From: Clostridiales bacterium | GTDB taxonomy: Bacteria; Bacillota; Clostridia; Oscillospirales; Oscillospiraceae | NCBI GenBank assembly: GCA_029098065.1 | Contig: JAQXNP010000207.1 | Coordinates: 1-15,210, forward strand | Direction of reading: 5' to 3' | Length of the DNA: 15,210 bases | Notes under the pieces: model-generated | What the model saw: only the letters and a program-made list of their open reading frames with translations | Databases searched by the model: none | What the model was told of the DNA's origin: nothing | Made by a program: the position numbers and the translations under genes | In this document: positions 6,693 through 14,626 of the stretch, in pieces | Layout of the letters: each line of letters opens with the position of its first letter | How positions within the stretch are numbered: the first letter of the stretch is position 1

Positions 6693-7943
6693 ATGGAATT
6701 TCAGGCCTTTTCTCCCAAGCAGAAGATGGTGCTGACCTGGTGGTGCCGTTCATCGTCCCAGCGGGACCGGGAGGCGATCATCTGCGACGGGGCTGTGCGC
6801 AGCGGAAAAACGCTGTGTATGGGGCTGTCTTTTTTCTGCTGGGCCATGGCGGAGTTCCACGGCGCGCGGTTCGCCCTGTGCGGACGGTCGGTGGGGGCGG
6901 TGCGGCGGAACCTTCTGGACGCGGTGCGGCCCACACTGGAGGCACTGGGATTCGTCTGGAAGGAACGGGCCGGGAAAAACTGGATTACGGTGGGGTTCGG
7001 CGGGCGGGAGAACACGTTTTTCCTGTTCGGAGGAAGAGATGAGAGCAGTGCCGGGGCGATCCAGGGTATCACGCTGGCGGGGGCCCTGCTGGACGAGGTC
7101 ACCCTGATGCCCAGATCCTTTGTGGAACAGACGGCGGCCCGGTGTTCTGAGAAGGGGGCGAGGCTTTGGTTCAGCTGCAATCCCGAGGGGCCCGAGCACT
7201 GGTTTTACCGGGAGTGGATCTGCGGGGCGGAAGAAAAACGGGCGGTGCGGATCCATTTCCGTATGGAGGACAATCCGGCGCTGGGGCCCGAGGTGCTGGA
7301 GCGGTACCGGAGAATCTTTCACGGGGCGTTCTACCGGCGGTTCGTGCTGGGAGAGTGGACAAGCCCCCAGGGACGGGTATACGACTTTTTTGATGAGAAG
7401 ATGGTGAGACCCGTGCCGGAAGGGGACATGGAGGAGTGGCGGATCTCCTGCGATTACGGGACGGTAAATCCCACCTCCATGGGCCTCTGGGGGAGACGGA
7501 ACGGCGTGTGGTACCGGGTGAAGGAATTCTACTATGACTCCCGGCGGGAGGGACGGCAGAAAACCGACCGGGAATATGTGCGGGACCTGGAGGAGCTGGC
7601 CGGGGGAAGGCCTGTCCGGCGGGTGGTGGCGGATCCGTCGGCCGCCAGCTTTATAACCGCCCTCCGGGAAGCGGGCTGGCCGGTGGAGGCCGCCGAAAAT
7701 GAGGTCATCTCCGGGATCCGGATCACCGCTGACCTGCTGCGGCAGGGGAAACTGGTCATCTGTGAGCCCTGCCGGGACGCGATACGGGAATTTTCTCTGT
7801 ACTGCTGGGACGAACGGGCCGCGGGAGACCGGGTGGTGAAGCGGTTCGACCACGCCATGGACGAGATCCGCTACTTTGCGGTAAGTCTGGGCCGGAGAGA
7901 ACGGTATCTGGGCGCTCTGAGCGTGGAGCGGGCTCCGTGGTGA
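6693..7943 (+). CDS. Phage terminase large subunit (PBSX XtmB type)
   Basis: This is the ATP-driven motor and nuclease that cuts and packages phage DNA through the portal. The 416-aa protein has an N-terminal ATPase: Walker A GAVRSGKT at 33-40, Walker B LAGALLDE ending in D134-E135, and a coupling segment SCNPEGP at 161-167. The C-terminal half is an RNase H-like nuclease with acidic positions at D254 (SCDYGTVNP), D314 (VVADPSA) and D386/D390 (FDHAMDE). All motor and nuclease residues look intact, so packaging should be possible. The start at 6693 follows GGAGAGGAGAAATAAAT; the longer open frame upstream overlaps the small-terminase gene and is not used. The segment order fits the Terminase_3 / PBSX family. 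Confidence 0.95.
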   Translation: MEFQAFSPKQKMVLTWWCRSSSQRDREAIICDGAVRSGKTLCMGLSFFCWAMAEFHGARFALCGRSVGAVRRNLLDAVRPTLEALGFVWKERAGKNWITVGFGGRENTFFLFGGRDESSAGAIQGITLAGALLDEVTLMPRSFVEQTAARCSEKGARLWFSCNPEGPEHWFYREWICGAEEKRAVRIHFRMEDNPALGPEVLERYRRIFHGAFYRRFVLGEWTSPQGRVYDFFDEKMVRPVPEGDMEEWRISCDYGTVNPTSMGLWGRRNGVWYRVKEFYYDSRREGRQKTDREYVRDLEELAGGRPVRRVVADPSAASFITALREAGWPVEAAENEVISGIRITADLLRQGKLVICEPCRDAIREFSLYCWDERAAGDRVVKRFDHAMDEIRYFAVSLGRRERYLGALSVERAPW

Positions 7944-7973
7944 CGGACAGAGACGGGAAGGCGGGTGTAAGCG

Positions 7974-9122
7974 TTGAAATGGTTTGAACGGAAAAGGAAG
8001 GGAGCCGCCCTGGCGGTACAGACCCGGGAAGGGGAGCGGCAGCCCTTTGGGATCCTGAATGGGTACGCGCCCCTGAGAAGCGGGGAGATCGAACTCTATC
8101 GGGCCATCCGGGAGGCGGTGCCCATCGTGGACGCCGCGGTGGGCAAGCTGGTCCGGCTGTGCGGCGGCGTGCGGGTCCGGACCGAAGAGGGTCAGGAGGA
8201 GCTGGATGAGTTTCTCCGCACGGTAAACGTGGGCTGGGGCCAGCGGGGCATCCAGGCCTTTTTGGATGAGTATCTGGACTCCTTGCTGGTCTGCGGACGC
8301 GGGGTGGGGGAGATCGTGCTGGATCAGGAGCGGCGGAATGTGGCCGCCCTGCTGTGTGCGGATCCCGCCCGGATCGAGATCCGGGCGGGAGAGGATCCGC
8401 TGAACTTTACCCTGTGTGCCCGGAGAGGGGACGGAACGGCGGAGGAACTGCCGGAACAGGAACTCCTTCTGTTTACCCCGTTCCAGCCGGAGAGCGGGAA
8501 CCCCTGGGGGGTGTCCCTGCTGCGGTCCATGCCGTTCCTCACCGGGGTTCTGCTGAAGATTTATCAGGCCGTGGGAGCCAACTGGGAGCGAATGGGCAAC
8601 GCCCGGTTCGCCGTGGTGTATAAGCCGGGAGCCGGGGACGGCGCGTGGGCCAGAGAGCGGGGCGAGGAGATCGCCCGGGAATGGTCCGCCGCCATGCAGG
8701 CGGGGAAGGACGGCAATGTCCGGGACTTCGTGGCCGTGGGGGACGTGGAGATCAAGGTGATCGGAGCGGACAACCAGGTTCTGGACAGCGAGGTACCGGT
8801 GCGGCAGATTCTGGAGCAGCTGGTGGCCAAAACCGGACTGCCGCCCTTTCTGCTGGGGCTGTCCTGGGCTTCCACCGAACGGATGAGCGAGCAGCAGGCC
8901 GATATGATGACCAGCGAGATCACCGCTCTGCGGCGGACGCTGACTCCGGTGGTGGAGCGGATCTGCGAGGTGTGGCTCCGGATCCACGGCCTGGGCGGGC
9001 ATGTGACGGTGGAGTGGGAGGACATCAACCTCCAGGATATGGTGGAGGAGGCGAAGGCCGAGCTGTACCGGGAGCAGGCGGAGAATCTGCGCGGGCAGCG
9101 GGAGAGCGGACCGGAGACGTAA
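7974..9122 (+). CDS. Phage portal protein
   Basis: The portal forms the dodecameric ring at one capsid vertex through which DNA enters and to which the connectors and tail attach. The 382-aa product shows the usual portal layout. It has a helical N-terminal region with AIREAVPIVDAAVGKLVRL (44-62). Next comes the segment FTPFQPESGNPWGVSLLRSM, equivalent to the conserved 'N-P-x-G-x-S-x-L' turn, then the long helix beginning LLKIYQAVGANWERMGNARF. A C-terminal part carries repeated charged helices. The start is TTG at 7974 (TTG AAA TGG) after GGAAGGCGGG, a weak site; it lies 30 nt after the terminase stop. Position between the large terminase and the protease corresponds to xkdE of PBSX. Confidence 0.88.
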   Translation: MKWFERKRKGAALAVQTREGERQPFGILNGYAPLRSGEIELYRAIREAVPIVDAAVGKLVRLCGGVRVRTEEGQEELDEFLRTVNVGWGQRGIQAFLDEYLDSLLVCGRGVGEIVLDQERRNVAALLCADPARIEIRAGEDPLNFTLCARRGDGTAEELPEQELLLFTPFQPESGNPWGVSLLRSMPFLTGVLLKIYQAVGANWERMGNARFAVVYKPGAGDGAWARERGEEIAREWSAAMQAGKDGNVRDFVAVGDVEIKVIGADNQVLDSEVPVRQILEQLVAKTGLPPFLLGLSWASTERMSEQQADMMTSEITALRRTLTPVVERICEVWLRIHGLGGHVTVEWEDINLQDMVEEAKAELYREQAENLRGQRESGPET

Positions 9123-9179
9123 AACGGCATGAAAGGGTCAGAAAACAGAGCCCGACAGGGTGGGAAAGGAGACGGGAAA

Positions 9180-10097
9180 ATGAAAATCATCAAAGAGGCT
9201 GCCGCCGGGGGCGGCTGTCAGATAAGCCCGGAGGATCTGGAGCGTATCAATACTCTGACGCGAAGAGAACTCACCGCCGAGGAGGTGTATTCCTTTACCG
9301 TGCGGCTGTGCGACAACGAGATCGACCGGGAGTGGGAGCGGTTCCCCGAGGAGACTCTGGAGGGATTGGCCGGCCTGTTTCTGGGGAAAAGCGGCATGTT
9401 CGATCATAACTGGTCCGCCGCCGGTCAGAGCGCCCGGATCTATCGGACCGAAGTGGTCCGGGAAGAGGGGCAGTTCACCCGGGCCGGGGACACCTATTGT
9501 TATCTGAAGGCCTGGGCTTACATGGTGCGGACCGAGGCCAACCGGGATCTCATCGCCGAAATCGAGGGGGGCATCAAGAAGGAGGTCAGTGTGGGCTGCG
9601 CCGTGGAGAAGGCGGTATGTTCCATATGCGGACAGGAGCTGGGCAAGTGCCGCCATGTAAAAGGGAGGACCTACAACGGAAAGCTGTGCTGGGCGGAGCT
9701 GGTGGAGGCGAAAGACGCCTATGAGTGGTCTTTCGTGGCGGTGCCGGCCCAGCCCCGGGCCGGGGTGATGAAGGGAATGACCCCATCCCTGAAGGCGCTG
9801 ACTGCCGGACGGCCCGGGGCCGCCGCTGAACTGGAGGGGCTGGAGCGGGAGGCCGCTCTGGGCCGCCGCTGGCTGGAGGAGATGAGAAGCGAGGTGGTCC
9901 GTCTGGCCGCCATGAGCGAGCCGGATCTGGACACGGGAATCCTCCGGTCGGTGGTACGAAAACTGGATGAGGAGGAACTCAGCGCCATAAAGACGGTGCT
10001 GAGCCGGACCGCGGAACGGCGCTGGCCCGGCGGGCCGCAGCTCCCCTATGGAGACGGCAGGCGGGAGGAGAACGGCGACAAGGCGTTTTTGGTGTGA
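9180..10097 (+). CDS. Prohead protease with zinc-ribbon-like insert and helical C-terminal extension (XkdF position)
   Basis: This protein probably matures the capsid by cleaving scaffold and capsid N-termini. The 305-aa product carries the landmarks of S78/U35-type prohead serine proteases: a histidine in GMFDHNWSA (H76), a serine in KKEVSVGCA (S137) and the closing motif AYEWSFVAVPAQPRAGV (180-196). Between the serine and the closing motif is an insert with C147-x2-C150, C157-x-H159 and C170, which looks metal-binding. Residues after about 205 are charged and helical and could serve as an internal scaffold, as no separate scaffold gene is present. I chose ATG 9180, after AAAGGAGACGGGAAA, over the ATG 51 nt upstream, which has no such site. 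The catalytic residues are assigned by pattern only. Confidence 0.78.
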   Translation: MKIIKEAAAGGGCQISPEDLERINTLTRRELTAEEVYSFTVRLCDNEIDREWERFPEETLEGLAGLFLGKSGMFDHNWSAAGQSARIYRTEVVREEGQFTRAGDTYCYLKAWAYMVRTEANRDLIAEIEGGIKKEVSVGCAVEKAVCSICGQELGKCRHVKGRTYNGKLCWAELVEAKDAYEWSFVAVPAQPRAGVMKGMTPSLKALTAGRPGAAAELEGLEREAALGRRWLEEMRSEVVRLAAMSEPDLDTGILRSVVRKLDEEELSAIKTVLSRTAERRWPGGPQLPYGDGRREENGDKAFLV

Positions 10098-10145
10098 CGC
10101 AAGCGGGCAGAAGAAGGATGACAGACAGTTGAAGGAGGAGATCGT

Positions 10146-10496
10146 ATGAGCAGCAAGGTTTCGTTTGAGGGGATCGGAGAGGTCACGGCCACCTTTTACG
10201 CCGCCGACGGCGTGAAAAGCGGAGACATGGTCAAGCTGACCGGGGACAGTACGGTGGCGGGCTGCGCCGCCGGGGAGCGGTTCTGCGGCGTGTGCGTGTC
10301 CGCCGGCGACGGGTATGCCGCTGTTCAGGTGGGCGGCATGATGGAGGCGGTCTGTGACGACAGCACGGTGAGTGCGGGCTATGTGACGCTCACTGCCGAC
10401 GGCGCCGGCGGCGTCAAAAAGGCGGGGAGCGGGGACAGCGGGGACGAGTATCTGGTGATCCGCGCCGGAGACGGCACGGTCACGCTGAAGATGTGA
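10146..10496 (+). CDS. Capsid cement / head decoration-like protein
   Basis: The 116-aa protein is rich in Gly, Ala, Val and Asp and is predicted to be nearly all beta strand. It contains VKSGDMVKLTGDSTVAGC (23-40) followed by ERFCGVCVSAGDGYAAVQVGG. This resembles the DUF2190-type proteins found directly upstream of phage capsid genes, many of which are outer-surface cement or stabilising proteins. It starts with ATG 6 nt after GGAGGAG, a very strong site consistent with high expression. Its stop overlaps the ribosome binding site of the major capsid gene, so the two are likely co-translated. The exact family is inferred from composition and position. Confidence 0.6.
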   Translation: MSSKVSFEGIGEVTATFYAADGVKSGDMVKLTGDSTVAGCAAGERFCGVCVSAGDGYAAVQVGGMMEAVCDDSTVSAGYVTLTADGAGGVKKAGSGDSGDEYLVIRAGDGTVTLKM

Positions 10497-10510
10497 GGAG
10501 GCGCGGTAGG

Positions 10511-11542
10511 ATGGCTTATCATTATGACAATCTGAAACTGGACAAGGGCATGTATTCGGTGGCGGGGAAAAACTTCACCGCCGTACTGGAAGGGGAGGAC
10601 CCCTCTGAGCGGTACAAGGGTACGGCGCTGGAGGGGCTGGACGCCTACCAGCGCCAGCTCAAGCGGTTCAATATCAAGGTGAAGGGGACCGGCTCCGATG
10701 CGGTGGACCGGTTTTTCCAGACTTCCCAGTCCGCTGTGCTGTTCCCCGAGTACATCGCCCGGTCGGTCCGGCAGGGGATGGAGGAGAGTGACCTGCTGCC
10801 CTCCATTGTGGCCACGGTGACTCAGGTGGAGGGGCTGGACTACCGCTCCATCGCCTCGGTGCCCGAGGCCGATCAGAAGGAGCTGCGCCGGGTGGAGGAG
10901 GGGGCCTCGATTCCCCGGACCCAGGTGAAGACCCAGGAGAACCTGGTCAAGCTCCACAAGCGGGGTCGGATGCTGGTGGCATCCTATGAGGCCATCCGGT
11001 ATCAGAAGCTGGATCTGTTTTCCGTCACCCTGCGGCAGATCGGTTCCTATATCAACCGCGCTCTGCTCTCCGACGCCATCGAGGTGCTGGAGAAGGGGGA
11101 CGGCAACGATAACGCCGCCGTCCAGTACAAAGTGGGCACCTCTCCCATTGGCGGCGCCGCCGGGAAGCTGGCCTATGACGATCTGGTGGATTTCTGGGCC
11201 CAGTTCGATCCCTATGAGATGAATACCCTGCTGGTGAGCGGGGACGTGATGCTGAAGCTGCTTAAGATGGAGGAGCTGCGCAATCCGCTCACCGGTCTCA
11301 ACTTCCAGGGGACCGGTAAACTGACCACGCCCCTGGGAGCCAATCTGCTGCGGACCTCCGCCCTGGACGGCGGAAAGCTCATCGGCCTGGACAAGCGATA
11401 CGCTCTGGAGATGGTGAAGGGGACCGACGTCATGGTGGAGTACGACAAGCTCATCGACCGGCAGATGGAACGGGCGGCCATCTCGGTGACTGCTGGATTT
11501 TCCAAGATGTTCCAGGATGCTTCCAAGGTGCTGACCGTGTGA
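10511..11542 (+). CDS. Major capsid protein (HK97 fold)
   Basis: This 343-aa protein should build the icosahedral head. The pattern EEGASIPRTQVKTQENLVKL (136-155), then KRGRMLVASYEAIRY, then a helix with GSYINRALLSDAIEVL is characteristic of HK97-type capsid proteins at the E-loop-to-P-domain region. The C-terminal part contains TTPLGANLLRTSALDGGKLIGL and ends in the A-domain-like strand ITAGF-type segment ISVTAGFSKM. The start ATG at 10511 is 9 nt after AGGAGG (10496-10501). A GTG at 10493 in the same frame lies on top of that site and is rejected. The position corresponds to xkdG of PBSX. Confidence 0.88.
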   Translation: MAYHYDNLKLDKGMYSVAGKNFTAVLEGEDPSERYKGTALEGLDAYQRQLKRFNIKVKGTGSDAVDRFFQTSQSAVLFPEYIARSVRQGMEESDLLPSIVATVTQVEGLDYRSIASVPEADQKELRRVEEGASIPRTQVKTQENLVKLHKRGRMLVASYEAIRYQKLDLFSVTLRQIGSYINRALLSDAIEVLEKGDGNDNAAVQYKVGTSPIGGAAGKLAYDDLVDFWAQFDPYEMNTLLVSGDVMLKLLKMEELRNPLTGLNFQGTGKLTTPLGANLLRTSALDGGKLIGLDKRYALEMVKGTDVMVEYDKLIDRQMERAAISVTAGFSKMFQDASKVLTV

Positions 11543-11581
11543 CAGTGAGGCGGATATGGCGGAACGGAAGGGGGATGCCGG

Positions 11582-11929
11582 ATGGATGAGACGGTCCTGA
11601 CTCTGGCGATGACGTTGGGAAAGGTCGAGGAGAGCGAGCAGCTCAAAGCGCTGTGTTGTGCCGCCCGGGAGGAGCTGGAAAGCCTGCTGCGCCCCGGGAT
11701 GACGCCGGAGGAGTGCGGCGGGGCTTTCCCGCTGGCGGCGGCATGGATGGCGTTGGCGGCACTGGCGGTGGCCGGGGACGACGGAGTGGTCTCCTTTACC
11801 GCCGGGGATGTGAGCGTGCGGCAGGGCGGCGGCGGAGACCGGGCGGCAGCCCTGCGGATGCAGGCCAGACAGGTCATGCGGCCCTATCTGCTGGACGGGG
11901 GATTTTCCTTCCGAAGCGTGAAGGGCTGA
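11582..11929 (+). CDS. Head-tail connector protein (gp6/YqbG-like)
   Basis: The 115-aa product is mainly helical in its first 65 residues and ends with the segment VSFTAGDVSVRQGGGG (70-85), then a helix and PYLLDGGFSFRSVKG. The 'F-x-A-G-D-V-S-V' segment near the C-terminus, preceded by a helical bundle, is typical of adaptor proteins that bind the portal ring. It follows the capsid gene by 39 nt, with AAGGGGG before the ATG. An overlapping short frame from the ATG at 11555 ends after 14 codons and is not a gene. Function is inferred from position plus this motif. Confidence 0.62.
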   Translation: MDETVLTLAMTLGKVEESEQLKALCCAAREELESLLRPGMTPEECGGAFPLAAAWMALAALAVAGDDGVVSFTAGDVSVRQGGGGDRAAALRMQARQVMRPYLLDGGFSFRSVKG

Positions 11930-11974
11930 GAGAGAAGGCGGCGGAAGCCGGACAAATGACAGGGAGGAATCGGG

Positions 11975-12301
11975 TTGGACGAGCGGGCATGGGCGGGCCT
12001 GATGGAACGGTACGGACAGCAGGTGACGCTGTACCGGGCGGCGGGGGAGGCCCGGGTGCGGGCCTTTTTCCAGCCGGAGAGAGAAAAGGGGGACGGGGAA
12101 GTCCCCTCTCCGGTGGGGAGATACCCGGCGGGGAAATACCTCTATCTGGGCCCCGCCGGAGAGAACCTGGAGGACGTGGAGCGGCTGGAGTGGAACGGCC
12201 GGAAGTTCCGGTTCATCCGGGTCCGGGACGTGCCTGTGGGGACCAGGACGGCCTATCGGTGGGCCATGGCCGAGGAGCTGGACAGGGGGAGTGAAGCTTG
12301 A
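11975..12301 (+). CDS. Head-closure / head-tail joining protein (XkdH position)
   Basis: The 108-aa product has a mixed beta-rich pattern (QQVTLYRAAGEARVRAFFQP, then GKYLYLGP, then KFRFIRVRDVPVG). This fits small head-closure or stopper proteins that sit between adaptor and tail; the PBSX XkdH position is equivalent. The start is TTG at 11975 after GGGAGGAATCGGG, a strong site. Its stop overlaps the next start as TTGA, indicating translational coupling. There is no strong motif, so the call rests on size, predicted fold and order. Confidence 0.5.
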   Translation: MDERAWAGLMERYGQQVTLYRAAGEARVRAFFQPEREKGDGEVPSPVGRYPAGKYLYLGPAGENLEDVERLEWNGRKFRFIRVRDVPVGTRTAYRWAMAEELDRGSEA

Positions 12302-12789
12302 ACGGGACAGAGGAACTGAGCAGGCGGCTGGCGGATCATCTGACATCGAAGGGACTGCGGGCCGTGACCGCCTGGACCGGCCGTCAGAGAGCGGGGGATG
12401 GGGAGACGGTGGCGGCCGTCTCCCTCCGGGCCCGGGAGAGCGGGCCGCCCGGCTTTCAGAATTACCTGGGGGAGCGGTTTGACCAGGAGAGCGGGACCTG
12501 GGAGGAGCTCTATGGGAAACAGGAGGAGCTGACGTTCGGGCTGGATCTCTATGGAGATACGGCGGAGAAGGTGCAGGCGGCGCTGGACACCCTGGCGGAT
12601 ATTCTGGACCAGGGAGGTCCGGAAGGCCTGCGGCCTGCTGAGTTTTCCGCCGGGGAGACCGTGTATCGGGCGGAAGAGCGGCGGTATGTCTGCCCGGTCC
12701 AGGCCCGGTTCCGGGTGTGGAGCTACGCGGTGGCCCGGGAGGACGGGACCTTCCTGGACTTCGATGTGAGAGGAGCGAATCAGAAATGA
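12298..12789 (+). CDS. Tail terminator / tail completion-like protein
   Basis: The 163-aa protein begins MNGTEELSRRLADHLTSKGL and includes LTFGLDLYGDTAEKVQAALD and RYVCPVQARFRVWSYAV. An N-terminal helix, a beta sheet, a helix of the form 'D-x-A-x-x-V-x-x-A-L-D-x-L' and closing strands is the layout of tail terminator proteins that cap the tube and join it to the head. The place directly before the sheath gene agrees, corresponding to the xkdI/xkdJ slot of PBSX. The start is TTG at 12298, overlapping the previous stop by 4 nt, with AGGGGGAG upstream. Its own stop overlaps the sheath ATG as ATGA. Confidence 0.55.
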   Translation: MNGTEELSRRLADHLTSKGLRAVTAWTGRQRAGDGETVAAVSLRARESGPPGFQNYLGERFDQESGTWEELYGKQEELTFGLDLYGDTAEKVQAALDTLADILDQGGPEGLRPAEFSAGETVYRAEERRYVCPVQARFRVWSYAVAREDGTFLDFDVRGANQK

Positions 12790-13808
12790 ATGTGACGGAA
12801 CATCAGCGGCCGGGGGTGTACTCGGTCTACGACGCTTCCATGGCGGTCAGCGGAAAGAGCGGAAGCCGCGGTGTGGGTCTGGCGGCGGTGTCTGCCAAGG
12901 GTACGGCGGGCAAGCTCTATTCCATCTATACGTATGAGCAGGCGGTGAACGAGTTCACCGAGGAAGAGACTATCACCCGGTTGATCGGGCTGGCGCTGAG
13001 AAACGGGGCCTCCAAGGTCTGCGCCGTGCCGGCAACCGACGCGGAGGGCTATGAGGCGGCCTTCGCCCTGCTGGAACAGGAAGAGGGCCTGGCGGCGGTG
13101 GTGTGCGACAGCACGGACGCCGACGTTCACAAGACCCTGCTGGACAGTGTGGTCCAGGCTTCCGGAAATCGGAGAGAGCGTCTGGCGGTGATGGGTGCCG
13201 CCGGGGGAGAGACGGCCGCCGAGCTGACTGCCCGGGCGGCCGCCCTCAACAGCGAGCGGGTCGTGCTGGCGGCCCCCGGAGGGGTTGAGGCCGCGGCGGC
13301 GGTGGCCGGGGCCATCGCCGGGGAGAGCGATCCGGCGATGCCTCTGGGGGGCGCCGAGCTCAAGGGGATCACCGGCGCGGATCAGAGCTGGGACGACAAT
13401 GAGATCGACGCGCTGGTACTGGGGGGCGTGACTCCTCTGGAGACCAGCGGCGGCGTGGTCAGCGTGGTGCGAGGCGTGACCACCCGGACGAAAACCGGCG
13501 CGGCGGAGGACGCCACCTGGCGGGAACTGACCACGATCCGCATCGTGGACGACGTGATCCCCGGCCTGCGGGATGCCCTGCGGGCCAAGTTCAGCCGGGC
13601 AAAGAATACAGAGCAGGGGCGGGGGGCCATCCGCAGCCAGGTCATCGTGGAGCTGGAGAAGAAAAAGAATGATGAGATCATCACCGGCTATGAGGGCGTG
13701 ACGGTGTCCGCCCTGGCGGATCAGCCCACGGTGTGCCTGGTGGAGTTCTCCTTCACCGTGGCCCACGGACTGGATCAGATCTGGCTGTCCGCCCACATCA
13801 CGGTTTAA
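12786..13808 (+). CDS. Contractile tail sheath protein (XkdK position)
   Basis: The sheath surrounds the tail tube and contracts to drive it through the target envelope. The 340-aa product begins with VTEHQRPGVYSVYD (3-16), the 'R-P-G-V-Y' N-terminal strand shared by sheaths. It then has a domain with ATDAEGYEAAFALLEQEEGL and a conserved C-terminal domain: NEIDALVLGGVTPLETSGG, VVSVVRGVTTRTKTG, and a final strand of the VEFSFTVAHGLDQIWLS type. It is shorter than typical sheaths of 400-480 residues, so it seems to lack the outer protruding domain. The ATG at 12786 follows GAGAGGAG and overlaps the upstream stop. Only sheath-bearing elements (myophage, PBSX, tailocins) carry this gene. Confidence 0.9.
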   Translation: MNVTEHQRPGVYSVYDASMAVSGKSGSRGVGLAAVSAKGTAGKLYSIYTYEQAVNEFTEEETITRLIGLALRNGASKVCAVPATDAEGYEAAFALLEQEEGLAAVVCDSTDADVHKTLLDSVVQASGNRRERLAVMGAAGGETAAELTARAAALNSERVVLAAPGGVEAAAAVAGAIAGESDPAMPLGGAELKGITGADQSWDDNEIDALVLGGVTPLETSGGVVSVVRGVTTRTKTGAAEDATWRELTTIRIVDDVIPGLRDALRAKFSRAKNTEQGRGAIRSQVIVELEKKKNDEIITGYEGVTVSALADQPTVCLVEFSFTVAHGLDQIWLSAHITV

Positions 13809-13820
13809 GGAGGAGTGTCT

Positions 13821-14213
13821 ATGATTGCGTCCAGATTTCCCACCAGCGCCGACATCTATCTGGAACTCGACGGCAAGAAGCTGGCGGTGGTACAGAGCTA
13901 CTCCGCTCAGGCCAGCCGGTCCAGCTCGGTGGTGGAGGCGTTTGGGGAGAGCGAACCGGTGGCCACGATCCCCGGTCAGCGGAAATATACCATCGTGCTT
14001 ACCCGTCTCTATGCCACCGATGAGGCGGCCAGAGACGGGATCAATTTTTACGACCTGGAGGACTTCAATCTGGTCATCTGCAAGCCGGACAGGCGGATCA
14101 TTTACTCCGGCTGTCAGTGGCAGGACCTCAGCGAGACCGGCAAGCTGGGGGACATGGTGCTGGAAAAGGTGACAATCATGGCGGCCAAGCGGGTGGAGAC
14201 CGCACTGCAATGA
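13821..14213 (+). CDS. Tail tube protein (XkdM-like)
   Basis: The 130-aa product is predicted to be beta-rich with one helix. It contains SADIYLELDGKKLAVVQSYS, then VVEAFGESEPVATIPGQRKY (about 38-57), then FYDLEDFNLVICKPDRRIIY and a closing strand LGDMVLEKVTIMAAKRVE. This is the layout of XkdM/gp19-type tube proteins that stack as hexameric rings inside the sheath. The ATG at 13821 is 7 nt after GGAGG, so it is preferred over the in-frame GTG at 13815, which is too close. It lies directly after the sheath gene as expected and its stop overlaps the chaperone start as ATGA. Confidence 0.85.
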   Translation: MIASRFPTSADIYLELDGKKLAVVQSYSAQASRSSSVVEAFGESEPVATIPGQRKYTIVLTRLYATDEAARDGINFYDLEDFNLVICKPDRRIIYSGCQWQDLSETGKLGDMVLEKVTIMAAKRVETALQ

Positions 14214-14626
14214 GCGGGCTGCTGACAAAGCCCCGGGTAAAGGACCTGGGCGGCGGATGGAGCCTGAGGCTGCTGTCCGCCCGGGAGGAACTGGAGGCCA
14301 GAGCCGAGGGAGAGGCTCTGGCCTCCGATGAGAGGGACCGGGCGCTGTGCGCCAACGCCTGCCTGCTGAGCCGGGCTCTGCTGAAGCGGGGAAAAAGCTG
14401 TTTTGACAGCGGCCGGGCGGTGCTGGAGGCCCTCACCGCCGGGCAGATCGCCGACATGGCCAGGCGGTGGGGAGAATTTGACCGGGCGTGCAATCCCTCC
14501 GCCCTGGAGAAAGAGACGGTGGACGAGGCAAAAAAAGCCTGGAGCGCGCGCCTTATGAGCGCCTTCAGTGGCGCGTGCTCAAGACGTTTGGGGCGCTGCC
14601 CACCGAGGCGCGGGCCCGGGAGATGA
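14210..14626 (+). CDS. Tail assembly chaperone, zero-frame product (lambda G / XkdN-like)
   Basis: The 138-aa product is mostly helical (LSLRLL-type start, then AREELEARAEGEALASDERD, then ALTAGQIADMARRWGEFDRA). It lies in the slot between tube and tape measure where tail assembly chaperones are found in nearly all tailed phages; it would hold the tape measure protein while the tube polymerises. The region up to residue 109 looks like real protein, but residues 110-138 become Arg/Cys/Pro rich and continue only as the overrun past a -1 slip site. The ATG overlaps the tube stop (ATGA) and has a weak ribosome binding site, so expression is probably coupled to the tube gene. Confidence 0.78.
   Translation: MSGLLTKPRVKDLGGGWSLRLLSAREELEARAEGEALASDERDRALCANACLLSRALLKRGKSCFDSGRAVLEALTAGQIADMARRWGEFDRACNPSALEKETVDEAKKAWSARLMSAFSGACSRRLGRCPPRRGPGR

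Noticed and set aside
6750..9002. Long minus-strand open frame (750 codons) opposite the terminase and portal genes
   Set aside because: Pro/His/Arg-rich composition, no recognisable domain, and the opposite strand encodes proteins with intact motifs; it is a shadow of codon bias.
10493..10510. GTG start for the major capsid protein, six codons upstream
   Set aside because: It overlaps the strong AGGAGG site that serves the ATG at 10511 and has no site of its own.
10379..12346. Minus-strand open frame (655 codons) opposite capsid and connector genes
   Set aside because: Same shadow features: low-complexity His/Pro/Leu-rich translation and no supporting start signal.
12780..14228. Minus-strand open frame (482 codons) opposite the sheath and tube genes
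   Set aside because: The plus-strand proteins are recognisable phage families; this frame has no motif and covers them exactly, as a shadow would.
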